Assembly: GCA_002118135.1 (NCBI GenBank)
Contig: BDIU01000051.1
Location: 1-64,000 of the forward strand
Direction of reading: 5' to 3'
DNA from: Trebouxia sp. TZW2008
Lineage: Eukaryota > Chlorophyta > Trebouxiophyceae > Trebouxiales > Trebouxiaceae
Length of the DNA stretch: 64,000 nucleotides
This document shows, piece after piece, positions 50,000-60,546 of the stretch; the stretch's first letter is position 1; each line of letters starts with the position of its first letter. The notes under the pieces were generated by a model. The model did no database searches. It was given only the letters and a program-made list of their open reading frames with translations, and was not told the origin of the DNA. The translations under genes and the position numbers were made by a program.

Positions 50000-50932
50000 A
50001 GGCCTATTTGGTTCGCAAATGCATTGCAGTTTGCAACAAGGTCTTGTACAAGTGTACGCCAGGCTATTCTCTGGTGTGTGGCTGCTTTGGCACAGATTTC
50101 AGATCAAAGCATTAGCAACTGCTGGCGCAAGACTGGAATTCTGCCGCCCACTATGTCAGCTGAAATTGCCAGCAGTGATCATCGTGAGCGTCAAAGGGAC
50201 ATAGCAGCAGCATCAGAGCTGTCCATGCTCAACCTGGGATCTGATGCTATGACTGTTGAGGAGTATTAGCAGTTGCCAGGGGAGAAGGAGGTGGGATGCA
50301 TTGCCATGCAATGCAAAGCATCACAGCTTGTGTTCCCTGAATTTGCTCGCATTGCATTGACAGCATCTTGTCAATGCAGGTCGAGCCTGACCTTACAGAT
50401 GATGAGCTCATAGCTCTTGTATCAGATGCACCTGAGTCCACTGAGTCAGCAACTGACGTGAACAGCTGTGATGAAGTAGAGGATGTTGTGGTAGCACCGT
50501 CATTGCATGACATGAAACAACAGCTCAAGGGCTTTGCAGCTTTCATGGCAGACAATCCTCAGTTCTCTGCTGAAGATGAGATCACCTTGCAAAGTTTCAG
50601 TGACAAAGTGGCCAAGATGCTGGTTTCTCGTGTCAATCATCGCCGTCAGCAAAGCATCACATCGTACTTCACAGCTTCTTAAGACAAATTCTGCCATGGG
50701 CTTAATACATCAGTGAATTGCTGCTTTTGATGTTTGGCACTGAGCATCCAGCCAAACTGGACCACGTGCAGCTGTTTTCATTTGAAATGACTCATTATTC
50801 TGGCAGTTACAGCCATCTCTCGTTGTAATAACATTTAGGGGTTGTTTGTTGTTACTTCAAACTAGCAACAATTTGATGTAACAACAAATTTTCTGGTAAC
50901 CAGTGCGGTTGTTACATCGAGATGTTACTGTA
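50000..50932 (+). mobile_element. 5'-truncated pogo/Tigger-like DNA transposon
   Basis: The coding remnant (below) is followed by 50907-50930. Its reverse complement starts CAGTAACATCTCGATGTAAC, the CAGT..CTCGAT..AAC form of pogo/Tigger terminal inverted repeats. It is followed by TA at 50931-50932, the expected target dinucleotide. No matching left repeat or DDE catalytic region was found upstream, so the element is truncated. Confidence 0.68.
50024..50682 (+). pseudogene. C-terminal remnant of pogo-like transposase with PIP box
   Basis: One frame from 50024 encodes SISNCWRKTGILP, typical of the end of the DDE region in Tigger/CENP-B-like transposases. It meets a stop after MTVEEY (50267-50269). 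Beyond that codon the frame reads QLPGEKE up to a GT at ~50290. It rejoins in frame after a CAG at ~50379 with VEPDLTDDELIALVSD and runs to 50682. The C-terminus ends QQSITSYFTAS, and QxxIxxYF fits a PCNA-interacting (PIP) box, known at the C-terminus of Drosophila pogo transposase. The in-frame stop and the missing catalytic part mark it as dead, although the 50368-50682 frame alone is intact. Confidence 0.65.
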
Positions 50933-51026
50933 GTTGGCGGCCTGATCACTGGCACTTTGCAACTGCAAAAGCCAATTGTATCCCTAAAATTGCCTCTTGT
51001 ACTTGCGTACATTCAAGGCACAGCAG

Positions 51027-53190
51027 CTACTGTGCCTGATTTCCTGTTTGTGCTGCTGAGAGCAGGAACTTGTCTTTGGCATAGGAAACCAACATGCTAT
51101 CTTTCAGAGCAGCCTCACTTACAGCAGCATCCTCATGAATGCGCTTGACTAAAGCATCTAGTGACTCAAAATTGGCTTCAGGCCTGATGTATCCACACAC
51201 TAACAGTCTCAGTTCCTCACCATAGAAGTCCTGCTCAAAGGTGTGCAACAGCCATGGCTCAGCAGTCTTCTCAGTGTTGTTGTAATATGGGTTGAAGCCG
51301 ATGCTCATGACCATCTTGTACACCTGCTGTGACGACCCAACGCTAGCCCAACCAAGGTAGATTCCTGTAACAGCCTCCGCCAAAGCGCCCTGTGAGTGAC
51401 AAGAGACCGTTACATCAATGGGAATGGATGCTCTGGAGGTCATTGCGTATCATGCATGCAGTTGAGCTGGCATTCATGGCTAAGAGCAGTATTACTGCAG
51501 CAGTGGGCTGAGCTGTTTCTGAGCTGCTGACAAAGCTGAGCAAAACCTTGCTTGCGTGTGCTCTGTCACAACAACGGCAAGCCATATGAAACATGCAAGG
51601 AACTTAGAAATTCCTGCGTCGCCGGTCAGACATGGCAAGCATTAGCCATGGCAACAAGGGAAATGCACGAGTCCGTGCCCAACGGGGCGCACCTGCAAAG
51701 AGGCTGCATCTAGATTGGCTGTTGGGATGCCCAGCTCTTTGGAGCCCCTGCCAAATCCTTTGACAACTTTGCCCTTCAGTCTCCAGACAGGCTCCAATGG
51801 GACTACACCATTGATCATGTCATCAAAGGCAGGTAGCCCATACTGCTCAGGCTTGAAGTCAAGCAGGGATGGTAGCACTGAGCAACAGCCTGTCAGAGCA
51901 ACAGCCTGTCAAGCAGCATCTGCAGCTGTATGTGCTAAATATCCATGTATGAAAGAGTTTATATGCACACTCATGTGAATGAGGTCTGACGCCCAAGCAG
52001 GCGTCAGACCGCTCGGACAAGACCTTGCGCACAGCGTGTTGCACTAGCAATCATGTGTCTTCACAATTTTAGTGCTTGCATGCCACAATGTTTTGACTTG
52101 GTATATCCTGCCACAATTACACTTGATACTATGTTTGTTTGGACCGACAAGCATGCTGAGCCAAGGCTTCAGGACATGCAAGTAGTACCTGCAGGAGCAT
52201 CAGGCAGGGGTTTGGGATATGCCTGATGGTCTCGAAGGGAAGGTATGACAGCTACACGCATGCCAGCTGCCACAGCAGCTTCCACACCATTTGGCGCATC
52301 CTCAATTGCCAAGCACTCTGATGCTTGAAGTCCAAGTTTCTTTGCAGCTGCTCTGAAACCATCTGGTGCTGGCTTGCCGTTCTGAACTTCATCTCCACAG
52401 CTGACACAAGCAAAAATGGATTGAAGCTGTTCATGTCCGGCCATCTTGGCTCCGTAGGTAGCTCTTGATGTGCTGGTGGCCAGCGCAACTGGTACTTTGT
52501 GTTTGTGTAGATGCCAGAGCAGTCTATGTGCGCCAGGCATCAGCTTTGCTTCATGCCACCTGCACAGGATGTTGCATTGTCAATGCTCATGTAGTCTGGC
52601 AAGGTAGGTCCTTATGTACCACAATCACTAAAGGGTCCTATTGCTGCTCCTGATTGGCTGGGTCAATTCTGAGTTTGCTGTGCTGTCTTGCCTTGCAGTC
52701 AGAATAGCCTCACATTCCTCAAACAGCTCCCCAGAGGTTCAGGAGGTTTGTGTGTGGCTGCGAGACGTGCAAGGTGGCTGGTCACGCAAAGCATTCACTC
52801 ATGCAGTCTTCTTTTGGGCACAAGTGACAAGGGTCATTCATGCCCGTTTCAGTGCTAAGCTTGTTTTATCTGTGATACCTTTCTGTCAAGATAGGTTCGC
52901 TTTCCTCAAACAGCTCCTGAGCTGTGCAGTCTATGTCAAGCACCTCCTTGACTGACTGCCAAGCTTCCAAGGGGCGCCGTCCCGTTGATGCTTGCAAGGC
53001 TTCTGGTGTCAGTGTTTTCCCATGGGCCTCAACCACATCTTTGACTGCTTCCAGCACAAAGCTTTCTGCAAGGCATGCAGGTGTCAGCAGCGCGGTGGCA
53101 GGCCCGTTTATGATTCCTGCAGGTTGAAATTCCACCTGTGTCTAGCAGGGTTCCGTCAAGATCGAATATGACACCCTTAACGTTGCCCAT
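51027..53190 (-). CDS. FMN/FHY: Bifunctional FMN hydrolase / riboflavin kinase
   Basis: Five exons (53136-53190, 52879-53065, 52189-52559, 51693-51877, 51027-51389) join to 386 residues, about the length of the Arabidopsis FMN/FHY protein. Residues 1-204 form a HAD phosphatase that removes phosphate from FMN. The nucleophile motif is FDLDGT (Asp10, Asp12), and later HAD motifs are seen as [17 protein letters not shown] and [12 protein letters not shown]. Residues ~205-386 form the riboflavin kinase that makes FMN from riboflavin and [21 protein letters not shown], then GIYLGWA and the C-terminal [17 protein letters not shown]. The fusion is typical of plants and green algae. Intron 2 contains a copy of the exon 2 end. 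Exon phases all agree. Confidence 0.95.
52698..52735 (-). repeat. Copy of FMN/FHY exon 2 3' edge
   Basis: On the minus strand this encodes [11 protein letters not shown], a diverged copy of the exon 2 end [13 protein letters not shown] (exon ends at 52879). It lies downstream of the intact exon, inside intron 2. Confidence 0.75.
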
Positions 53191-56100
53191 CAGAGACCTA
53201 GCTGCGCAACTTGGTGCTACAGTCAGTGACGATCATCTGTGATCGAGCTTGCCACGGGATCTATGTTGTATTGTACAATACTTTCGGCAGCTGCTGAAAT
53301 TGCAAAGTCCTTGCACGCAATGGAACTCAGGCCTTGATCGCAGTCAGTGTCATCGCAAAACTGCAGGTCCTGCATTGCCTGCATGCTTTGACCGCTGCAT
53401 TATGACTAAGGCTAACCAAGCATGCACAGCACGATACAGTTGATGGTCTCCTGTCGAACCCGCACATCGCCAGACGTTCTTCTATTTGATGTCAGCCACA
53501 GCTGAAATGCATTGCAAGACACAGAGCCCTTCCGTCGTCAATTATGCACAGCAGCGCGTCTCATCGCCGTATTGGCAAGCGGCATGCATAGGCTCAAAAG
53601 CTGACAGCGAACACCAACGCACCAACACAATCATTCCAAGAGCTGACACATCTGGCCAACCGCTGCTCAACGCTCGGCTGTCGTCCGGCCTCCTTCAGGA
53701 TACACTTTTGCGATGTATACTTCCGGCCGGCGGCAAATAGCGCCGGGATTGACCTCGCCGCACTAGTTAAGGTGCGATTGGGATAGTTGCTGGTCCTTCT
53801 CGATACAGTCGTCAAAGCAAAACAGTTTTAGCTGCGCGTGCCTCGAACTTCGGCGTGCCTATAGGTGCCTTAGGTAAAGATTCAGGAGTGATCGTCTTGC
53901 GCCAAGACTTCTTGGTACCCCGCTGGTGGGGTTTGTACGCCAGTGGCCTTTCAGAGTTGGAGAAGGTCGAAACCTGCTTGAACATACTTAGCAGAATCAT
54001 CCCAGCAGTTCCTGGCAGCCTGTTCTGGGTGTGGAGAGAACAAGAAGTGGCGCCGCCCAGCGTTGCCAGAGGTAGGCATTTGGTAGAGCGCCTTTGCCTT
54101 TGTCCTCTTGCTGCTACTCAACATGCGCAATGCTAAAAACATGCTCAGAGATGTTTGCTCTGCAGCAGTGGCTCACCTGGTCAGGGACAAGGAGGTGTCA
54201 AGAAGGCCAAGTTGGAGGGTTTCATAATGTGAAATAGCTGTGGTGGATGTTTTGCTGTGGTGGATGAGGGTGCTGGAAAGAGCAGTATCATGAGTGCAGC
54301 AGCATGGCAGAAGAGAAAGACTGAACATCGGGCAGCATATGTTCAGAATTAGAGGAGGCTGCTAATTCTGAACTTAGCACAGAGGACCACAGTCATTGTC
54401 CCACACCGCTGCCTGTTCAGCTGCCTGGGATGGCTTGGGTTGCTTCTTTTGCCCGGCCCCTTCTGCCTGGTCCCTACATCTTCTCCAACTTTTCCCCTGC
54501 ATTCCCTGCAACTTCACACAAAGTTCCCATGTAGTGAGGGCCCGTCCCCTCCATAAGTCCCCTCACTACGTCCACGCAATGTACCACAGACCTTCCATAT
54601 CAGCACGCTGCAGGGCAGCCCCCCTCAGCTGTATGAGCGCTTGTAGCTTCCATCTCCCTCATTTTATGCCTTGCATCTTACCACAAGCTTACCAAATCAT
54701 CACACTTCACCGCTCAGCAGCAGCCCATGCAGCTTCAAAATCTTCCCCTCAAGTATTCTGTGGAACATACAAAATGGAACTCATGACTTACTAGACCACC
54801 AGGCATTAGGGCGCTAGCAGCATGAACTCTTCAGGTGTCATATCCTTTCTGCAACCCTGAGTTCTCGCTTTGTGAAGATTGCGTGCACACTTGATGACCA
54901 TAAGTGATGATTTGCAATTAAAATACAACGATGCTTGAGAAGCTCGTGTCATGCTTAACTTGGCCATGTCCCAATAGCAATGCGCACAAATGCATTTGAC
55001 AAATTGCAAGGAATTAACTCAAAATTCCACTACAAGAGTTGTTATTTGCAAATAATTGCTTGCGTGCCTGAATTCTGCAAAGAATGATACGCATGCAGGG
55101 TCTGGTGGAAACTGTGAGGCTCAAAATGAGGGGAACAGCTGTTGACTTGGCTTGACTGTTGGAATCGACGGGGTGCGCTCCTCCCTTTGTCCATGGGCAT
55201 GGGTACAACATTGGGGAGTGCATCTGACATAGGCCTCTTGAACGAACTGCGGATGGCTAGTGTTTTGCTGTCAGCACAGTGCTTGTCTGTGTCGAGCTTT
55301 GTTTGCCACAATGCAACCCGTGCTTGACTGGTACTTACTGGCTGCATGCAAAACACCGCTCTGTTGCATTCACAGTCTCACCTCCTGTCCATGTAGTCCC
55401 TGTCATCTTCAACACATGCTGTCTTAGTGTCTCGTCTAAGGGCTGTCTGTTTGCAGACCCATGGATAAAGGGCTATCACTTCTGCAAAGAATTTGAGCAA
55501 CCAGAGCTTCATGCAGAGGTGGGCATGACAGCAGACGACGGAATCTCCTGATAGGCAAGGGTCTAGAGGCAGCAGGCACGGGTTTGGGAGGCAGTGTGCA
55601 AAAGTCTGGAGGCAGCACATGGGTTGAGGAGGAAGTGTGCAAGGGTATAGTGGCAGCAGGCATGGGATTAGGAGGAAGTAGGCAAGGGTCTAGAGGCAGC
55701 AGGCATGGGTTTAGGAGGAAGTGTGCAAGGGTATAGAGGCAGCAGGCAAGGGTCTACAGGCAGCAGGCATGTGTTTAGGAGGAAGTGTGCAAGGGTCTGG
55801 AGGCAGTGTACATGGGTCTGCAGTGCGGTTGCATAGCTTACACAGCAGACATGAGTGCAAACCCTGTCAAAAGCTATTGCTTAGGTGCTGTTCTGTATGT
55901 GCCAGCTTGGTCTCAGTTTGCGTGAGTACTTGCCGTTTCCAGACGTTATCTTGTGTCCATGCTGGACAGCCCTTGCACTTGTGTGCAGTAGATGCAGTGG
56001 GATTGATTTGACTGCTGCACACGCATCCTGCTGATGTCAAAAGCCGAACAAGGCTGCCATGTCAACACGCATGCTCTCACAGGAAAAGCAGTGGTATCAG

Positions 56101-56617
56101 CACTTGTGTCTGCCAGTTGTAATCCTCTTTGCAGCACCGGATCATGCCTCCAAGCCTGCCAGCAATTCATGCATGGTTCTGCAGCCGCCAAACAGCTGGT
56201 CAAGCGCTGATCATGCATGAGCAGCAGACCCTCACAACTTAGAATTGTGACTGACTGCATGGCTTGAAGTTTTGGTTCAAGAAAGGGAATATGTTTAGGA
56301 GTAACCTGCGCTGTTCAGCCAATGGCTGATGATATTCAAGCTTCTGCCTCAAACACAACACACAGCTGTACTTTCGAAAGCTACCAGCTTTTACTGATAA
56401 TTGGGGTTTGGCCCCGATGCTGACTGTTTGTCATTCATCCACATTGTTTCCCGTTCCATAGTGCAGCAGCTGACAGTATCCCTCAATCACTCAGTTCACT
56501 TGTCTTATAAGTGAATCATCTTTGCACTTCTGTTGGCTGACATCATAAGACCTGACAGTCCAAAACACATGTCGACAACTCTTGTCAGACCATCAACAAG
56601 CGTTGAGAAGCCTGCCA
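53191..56617. other. Long region without a supportable gene
   Basis: The first few hundred bases hold the FMN/FHY promoter. The best unassigned frames overlap on opposite strands at 53812-54142 (plus 53855-54136; minus 53812-54000, ending KPHQRGTKKSWRKTITPES and a basic tail). I cannot assign either to a family or link it to further exons. No RNA gene was recognised. A minisatellite lies at 55554-55822. Confidence 0.45.
55554..55822. repeat. ~45-bp minisatellite, about six units
   Basis: Units resemble gtctagaggcagcaggcatg followed by ggtttaggaggaagtgtgcaag. Variation is mainly gtctaga/gtataga/gtctgga and small deletions. It is purine-rich on the plus strand and intergenic. Confidence 0.9.
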
Positions 56618-59600
56618 TCACTCGAGAGTGCGCTGTCTGAAGTTCGCAAATTTGGTCTTGGTCCCATACTTATAGGAAATGCCTTTGCTTCCCAAAAACT
56701 TCTCAAGCTTAGCTTTGGTCGGCTCAGGGTCATCCTGCAGTAAGTAGAGATGTTGTGAAAAGATGCTTTTGCAAGAGACCTGTGCAGCCTCAGCAAATGA
56801 GCAATGGACAGCTCTACTGGCAGTGACTATGTCCAGCGTTCTTGCAGACAGGACAAAAGCTTGGCAGCTGGCTTGCAGTATAGCTATAGCCAAAGCCAGA
56901 CTGCCCATGCCTTGCTTACAATGTGATACAGCCAAAACAGAAATGACCACACCATTAGGCATCATAATAGGAGCGTATGTGAGAGAAAGCAGACTGGGAA
57001 TTAAAAAAAAGCAACCAGTCACAGAACCATAAAACAAACAACAAAACTGTCAAAACCTTTTCAACAAGAAAACTTGAAGACATTGATAATTATTGAGGGC
57101 TGTAATCTGTAAGAAGTGCAACATGGACCAAAGCCGGCTGTTCCACAGCAAGTAATAACGCTTGTTATGACACAGTCGCTTGGTGATATACATGCCTAGC
57201 AAGGCCATTGAGCCCAACTGGCGTGTATTTCTGTGTGTCTTATGTAGGTAGTATAACAGGTCCTAGATGTGTGTAACCCAAGACCTGTCTTGCCAGACCA
57301 GCTCCTGTTGTGTGGGCATAACAACAAGGGAGCATGCCATTCACTATGAAAGTAAGACTATGTTGCGACAGCAACTCACCGTTTTAATCTCAATCTCATA
57401 GCATGTGCCCCACTCTAAGCTCGTTTGTGTCATCATGATGAGGACGCATGACATGCAATCGCAGCATGGCAGATTAGACAATATTGTCACAGTAAGTCAC
57501 CGTTTCAATCTCAATCTCATAGCAGGTGCCCCACTCATAGGTTGTTTCATCTAGCTCCATCTTCAAGCCCTCATACTTGTAGTCCTGCCTCAGGTTTTTG
57601 AAGCCACCTAGGCAAATCAGATGCTTGGGCTTCAGCTCACTACAACACAACAGGATACACTGTAGAGCCATTGCTAGCAGGACCGACGTGCCTAGAGTAC
57701 TGTACCAAATGCATGTATCAAACAAATCCTGGCATGAGATACTCAGGCTACACATCCATGCACGTCGTTTGAGATTCTGAAGCTGAGCTTCACAAGAAGC
57801 AACTGCCATAATTTCAGTTTCAAGAGCAGACCCAGCTTGGTCATGAGTCAGAATCCACTATGAGCCAGGCCCAAAACTGTGTCACCCATGACATGTCATG
57901 TAAGCAGTATGATGCAATGTGACAATTGGAAGCTGATTGGTGCTGAAAATGCTTGCAATGCAATGCAGTGCCAAAATCTACACACATGCCGCTGCAATGC
58001 AGCGCTCAAATATGTGCATGTGCCACTGCAATCAGCAGCTTCACACGTGTCAATATGACTCAAGACATGGAGCTTTTCATCAGCAGTTTACTATGTGCAG
58101 GCTGAGCCAAACTGAGTGCACATCGCACTTGCAAGTGGACCCTTGATCTGTGCTTACTTCCTCACTCTTCCCAGGATGTCTGAGCCTTGCAGATTGAGCA
58201 GTGCGTCTGGATCCTTGAGCCACTTGCGAGCATCAGCTGGGCTGCAGTCCTCTTCTACTTCTGTGGCTGTGCCCACTCCGCCTATCATGCTTTGCCGACC
58301 CTGTTGTAGGCAATCCACAAATTAAATTTCAAATGCATTGTTGTTGATGACATTTTTGACTTTGATGGTGATTGGTTCTGACCGTTTGAAACAGTTGATG
58401 GTTTTGTATTTTGTTCAGATTTATCAGACAGAAGTTGTAAAAACTTCAATGCTATTGTGCATGTTTGTATACTGCCCCTGCTTGTGTGTTTGGAAAGTCA
58501 GACTGCATACTCATGCAAGCACGTAGTCTGACTTTGCAAGCTAGTTTGTGACAAACTGACTTGCACAGACAGGCTGCGCCAGGCATGGAACGTTGCAGTG
58601 CGGCCCAAGGCTATCTGTTTCAAGCACTGTCCTGGACATGAAATCTGGAAATGGGCTTATCTGCATGCAAGATCTGTCTGCTGTGCCACATTAGGCATTG
58701 CTGCCGTTGAAAGCATGAATACATATGATATTGATGTATGTTGCATTCCAAATGTCTTGTATGGTCATCATGCTTGGCATCTGACCAGGTGAGTCAAGGA
58801 TGCACGCACAGAAGCACCAGCCCAGTATCAGTGTTGGCTGGCCACAAGCACAGATGATGTCTATGGCTGACAGACACCCTGCGACTCTAGAAAGGCAGCC
58901 TGACGTTTGTGTAACACAATGTGTGCACCAACAGTCTCACGCCTAGCTGTTGAAGTTTGCTTGCTGGGCACACATGCATGCAGGAGAATGGTGACGATTG
59001 TAGGTCACAGAATCTGGTCAGCTTGCCCGTGTGCAGCCCCAGTCAAGCCTTGCCAGCTTGACAGATGATTTGAAAGCAGATCAGGGCTCAGTGACACTGA
59101 TGAATGTATCGCTGCTTGCAAGGCATGCTGCTGTTTGAAAGGCATGTGTTACCTTCATTGTGATAACACATTTCTTGTCTCCTCCATAGAACCTGGTGCG
59201 CAGGGAGACTTTAGCTTTGCTGAGCTCTTTCTCAGAACCCTCATAGAAGAAGTTCTCCTGGTCATGTGTTTCAATGTAGGAGTCCTTCAGTGCCTCTGCA
59301 ACTTTGTCATGTGCTGCCTTGTCTGGTAGCCGCAGCTTGATCTCGACCTGTACCAGGTAGAACAAGTGAGCAGACATTTGAGTGAGTCAAGGTTTCAGCT
59401 GCATCAGCATAGATTGGCGTTTGACTGCATGGTTTGGAGACAGCCTGTTGTTGTTGGCTGGGTCACAGAACCCCACTGCCAAGCACGCAGGTGATGATGA
59501 TGGTGATGATGTTGAATCAAGCAAAAGCCGTCCTCATTTACATGCTTGGCAGTCAGGTTGGCTGACCCTGGTAGCTGCATATCAAAGCAGTCAACGCCTT

Positions 59601-59927
59601 CAAATTGAGCAAACTTTTGCGCAGGAAATGAATCTGGCAATAAATGTGTACAATGCAGCATTGGCAAGCTCTCAAGACACCTCATCACTGTTTGCTTTAT
59701 TGTCTGCTGCTGACCCCATCAGCTTGAAACATGACTTTCTTTGCCTTGAGCAGGCCATGACTGGGCGTAGAAGACATGCTTTGTGCAAGACATGTGCAGG
59801 AAGGCCAAAATGCGCTGGAGCCCGCGAGCAAAGTGCCGCCATGCTACTGCAAGCCAAAGAAACAAGTCAAAGTCTGTTCCATGCAGCATGCAGTCTTGCA
59901 TAGTGTGGTAGCAGGGCTCACCTCCAT
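56618..59927 (-). CDS. TTM3: TTM3-type triphosphate tunnel metalloenzyme (CYTH)
   Basis: Five exons (59922-59927, 59153-59347, 58158-58300, 57501-57639, 56618-56734) join to 199 residues. The CYTH signature ExExK is residues 2-6 (MEVEIKLRLPD), split by the first intron after the second codon. Further family motifs are SLRTRFYGGDKKCVITMK, a VEED segment, ICLGGFKNLRQDYKYEGLK, LDETTYEWGTCYEIEIET and KYGTKTKFANF. Arabidopsis TTM3 hydrolyses tripolyphosphate in an acidic metal-binding tunnel. The start codon lies in the third exon of CDC26, one base after its stop. Both are probably translated from one mRNA, TTM3 by reinitiation or leaky scanning (inference). Intron 4 contains a copy of the exon 4 end. 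Confidence 0.93.
57376..57424 (-). repeat. Copy of TTM3 exon 4 3' edge
   Basis: On the minus strand it encodes EWGTCYEIEIKT-like sequence before a GTGAG-type donor, repeating the end of exon 4 (57501-57639). It lies ~115 bp downstream in intron 4. Confidence 0.85.
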
Positions 59928-59928
59928 G

Positions 59929-60265
59929 CTATCTTCGATAGCCGATCCTCGTAGCTACGGACTGCTTGGGAGGCTGCAAGACACAGGCACATGACAATTA
60001 GGCTTTGCGAGTCGCAAGACCTGTTGATGCAATGGTTCCAGCCCATCTCGCACCTGTTGCTGCTCAAACTTCCGTTGTTGTCCGCTGTCAGCCGCTTGTT
60101 TGGCTTGCGCTTCGGCTTGAGCCTTCTTGACGGTTTCGTACTGCAGTGCGCGCAGTGTGTCGAGGGTCCTGTATACAAGTTTTGCATGTGCTGTTGCAGC
60201 TTTTGCCGCCTTACCTCCTTGTCCTCCGGCTTGAGTTCGATCCTTGTAGGCTTTCTGAGCAGCAT
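59929..60265 (-). CDS. CDC26: CDC26, anaphase-promoting complex subunit
   Basis: Three exons (60215-60265, 60054-60140, 59929-59973), all phase 0, encode 60 residues. The N-terminus MLLRKPTRIELKPEDKE is the CDC26 (APC12) signature that stabilises the TPR subunit APC6/CDC16. A charged, Gln/Ala-rich helix follows (YETVKKAQAEAQAKQAA). The C-terminus RIGYRR keeps the RIG motif. The protein belongs to the cell-cycle ubiquitin ligase APC/C in the nucleus. Its stop TAG (59929-59931) is one base from the TTM3 ATG. An in-frame ATG upstream (60421, also 60448) would add 52 or 61 residues. I chose 60265 because the family starts there. Its short length and three small exons make it easy to miss in automatic annotation. 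Confidence 0.9.
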
Positions 60266-60546
60266 CAATTCGCAAAGAGGCGACGATGAGGAAATCGCAG
60301 CGATGACTCGCTGCAAATGTTGCGCTGCAAAGCTTCTTGCGGCGTCTCTCAAAGTCAATCGTCTTTCCGAAGTCCAATGCACTCGAATGCCCCCTCCTGT
60401 TTGACCAGCGTCGTAACTCATCGAGCTATGAATGACAATATGATACATATACGCGCATGACTAGAGCGTCATGAGCGACACCAGCGCCAGTTGGTCGTGA
60501 CGGGACATCAACAGACCGACGCAAAGCACAGCATCGAGGCACGAGC
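60266..60546. promoter_or_regulatory. Bidirectional promoter, CDC26-TTM3 / MnmG
   Basis: Only 281 bp separate the divergent start codons of CDC26 (minus) and the MnmG-like gene (plus). Both transcription starts probably lie here. The short space argues against a long CDC26 5' leader and against use of the distant upstream ATGs. It is rich in CG-containing words compared with the introns nearby. Confidence 0.55.

Noticed and set aside
53812..54142. Overlapping open frames on both strands with basic or tryptophan-rich sequence
   Set aside because: No family recognised, and no splice partners or start context separate one strand from the other. Left unannotated as a gene.
59404..59688. Minus-strand frame with a run of histidines
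   Set aside because: The His run comes from a gatgatgatggtgatgatg simple repeat inside a TTM3 intron. No other coding support.
59918..60448. Single unspliced minus-strand frame of 176 codons over the CDC26 locus
   Set aside because: It contains the CDC26 N-terminus but reads through two clear introns into low-similarity sequence. The spliced form gives the expected RIG C-terminus and stop.
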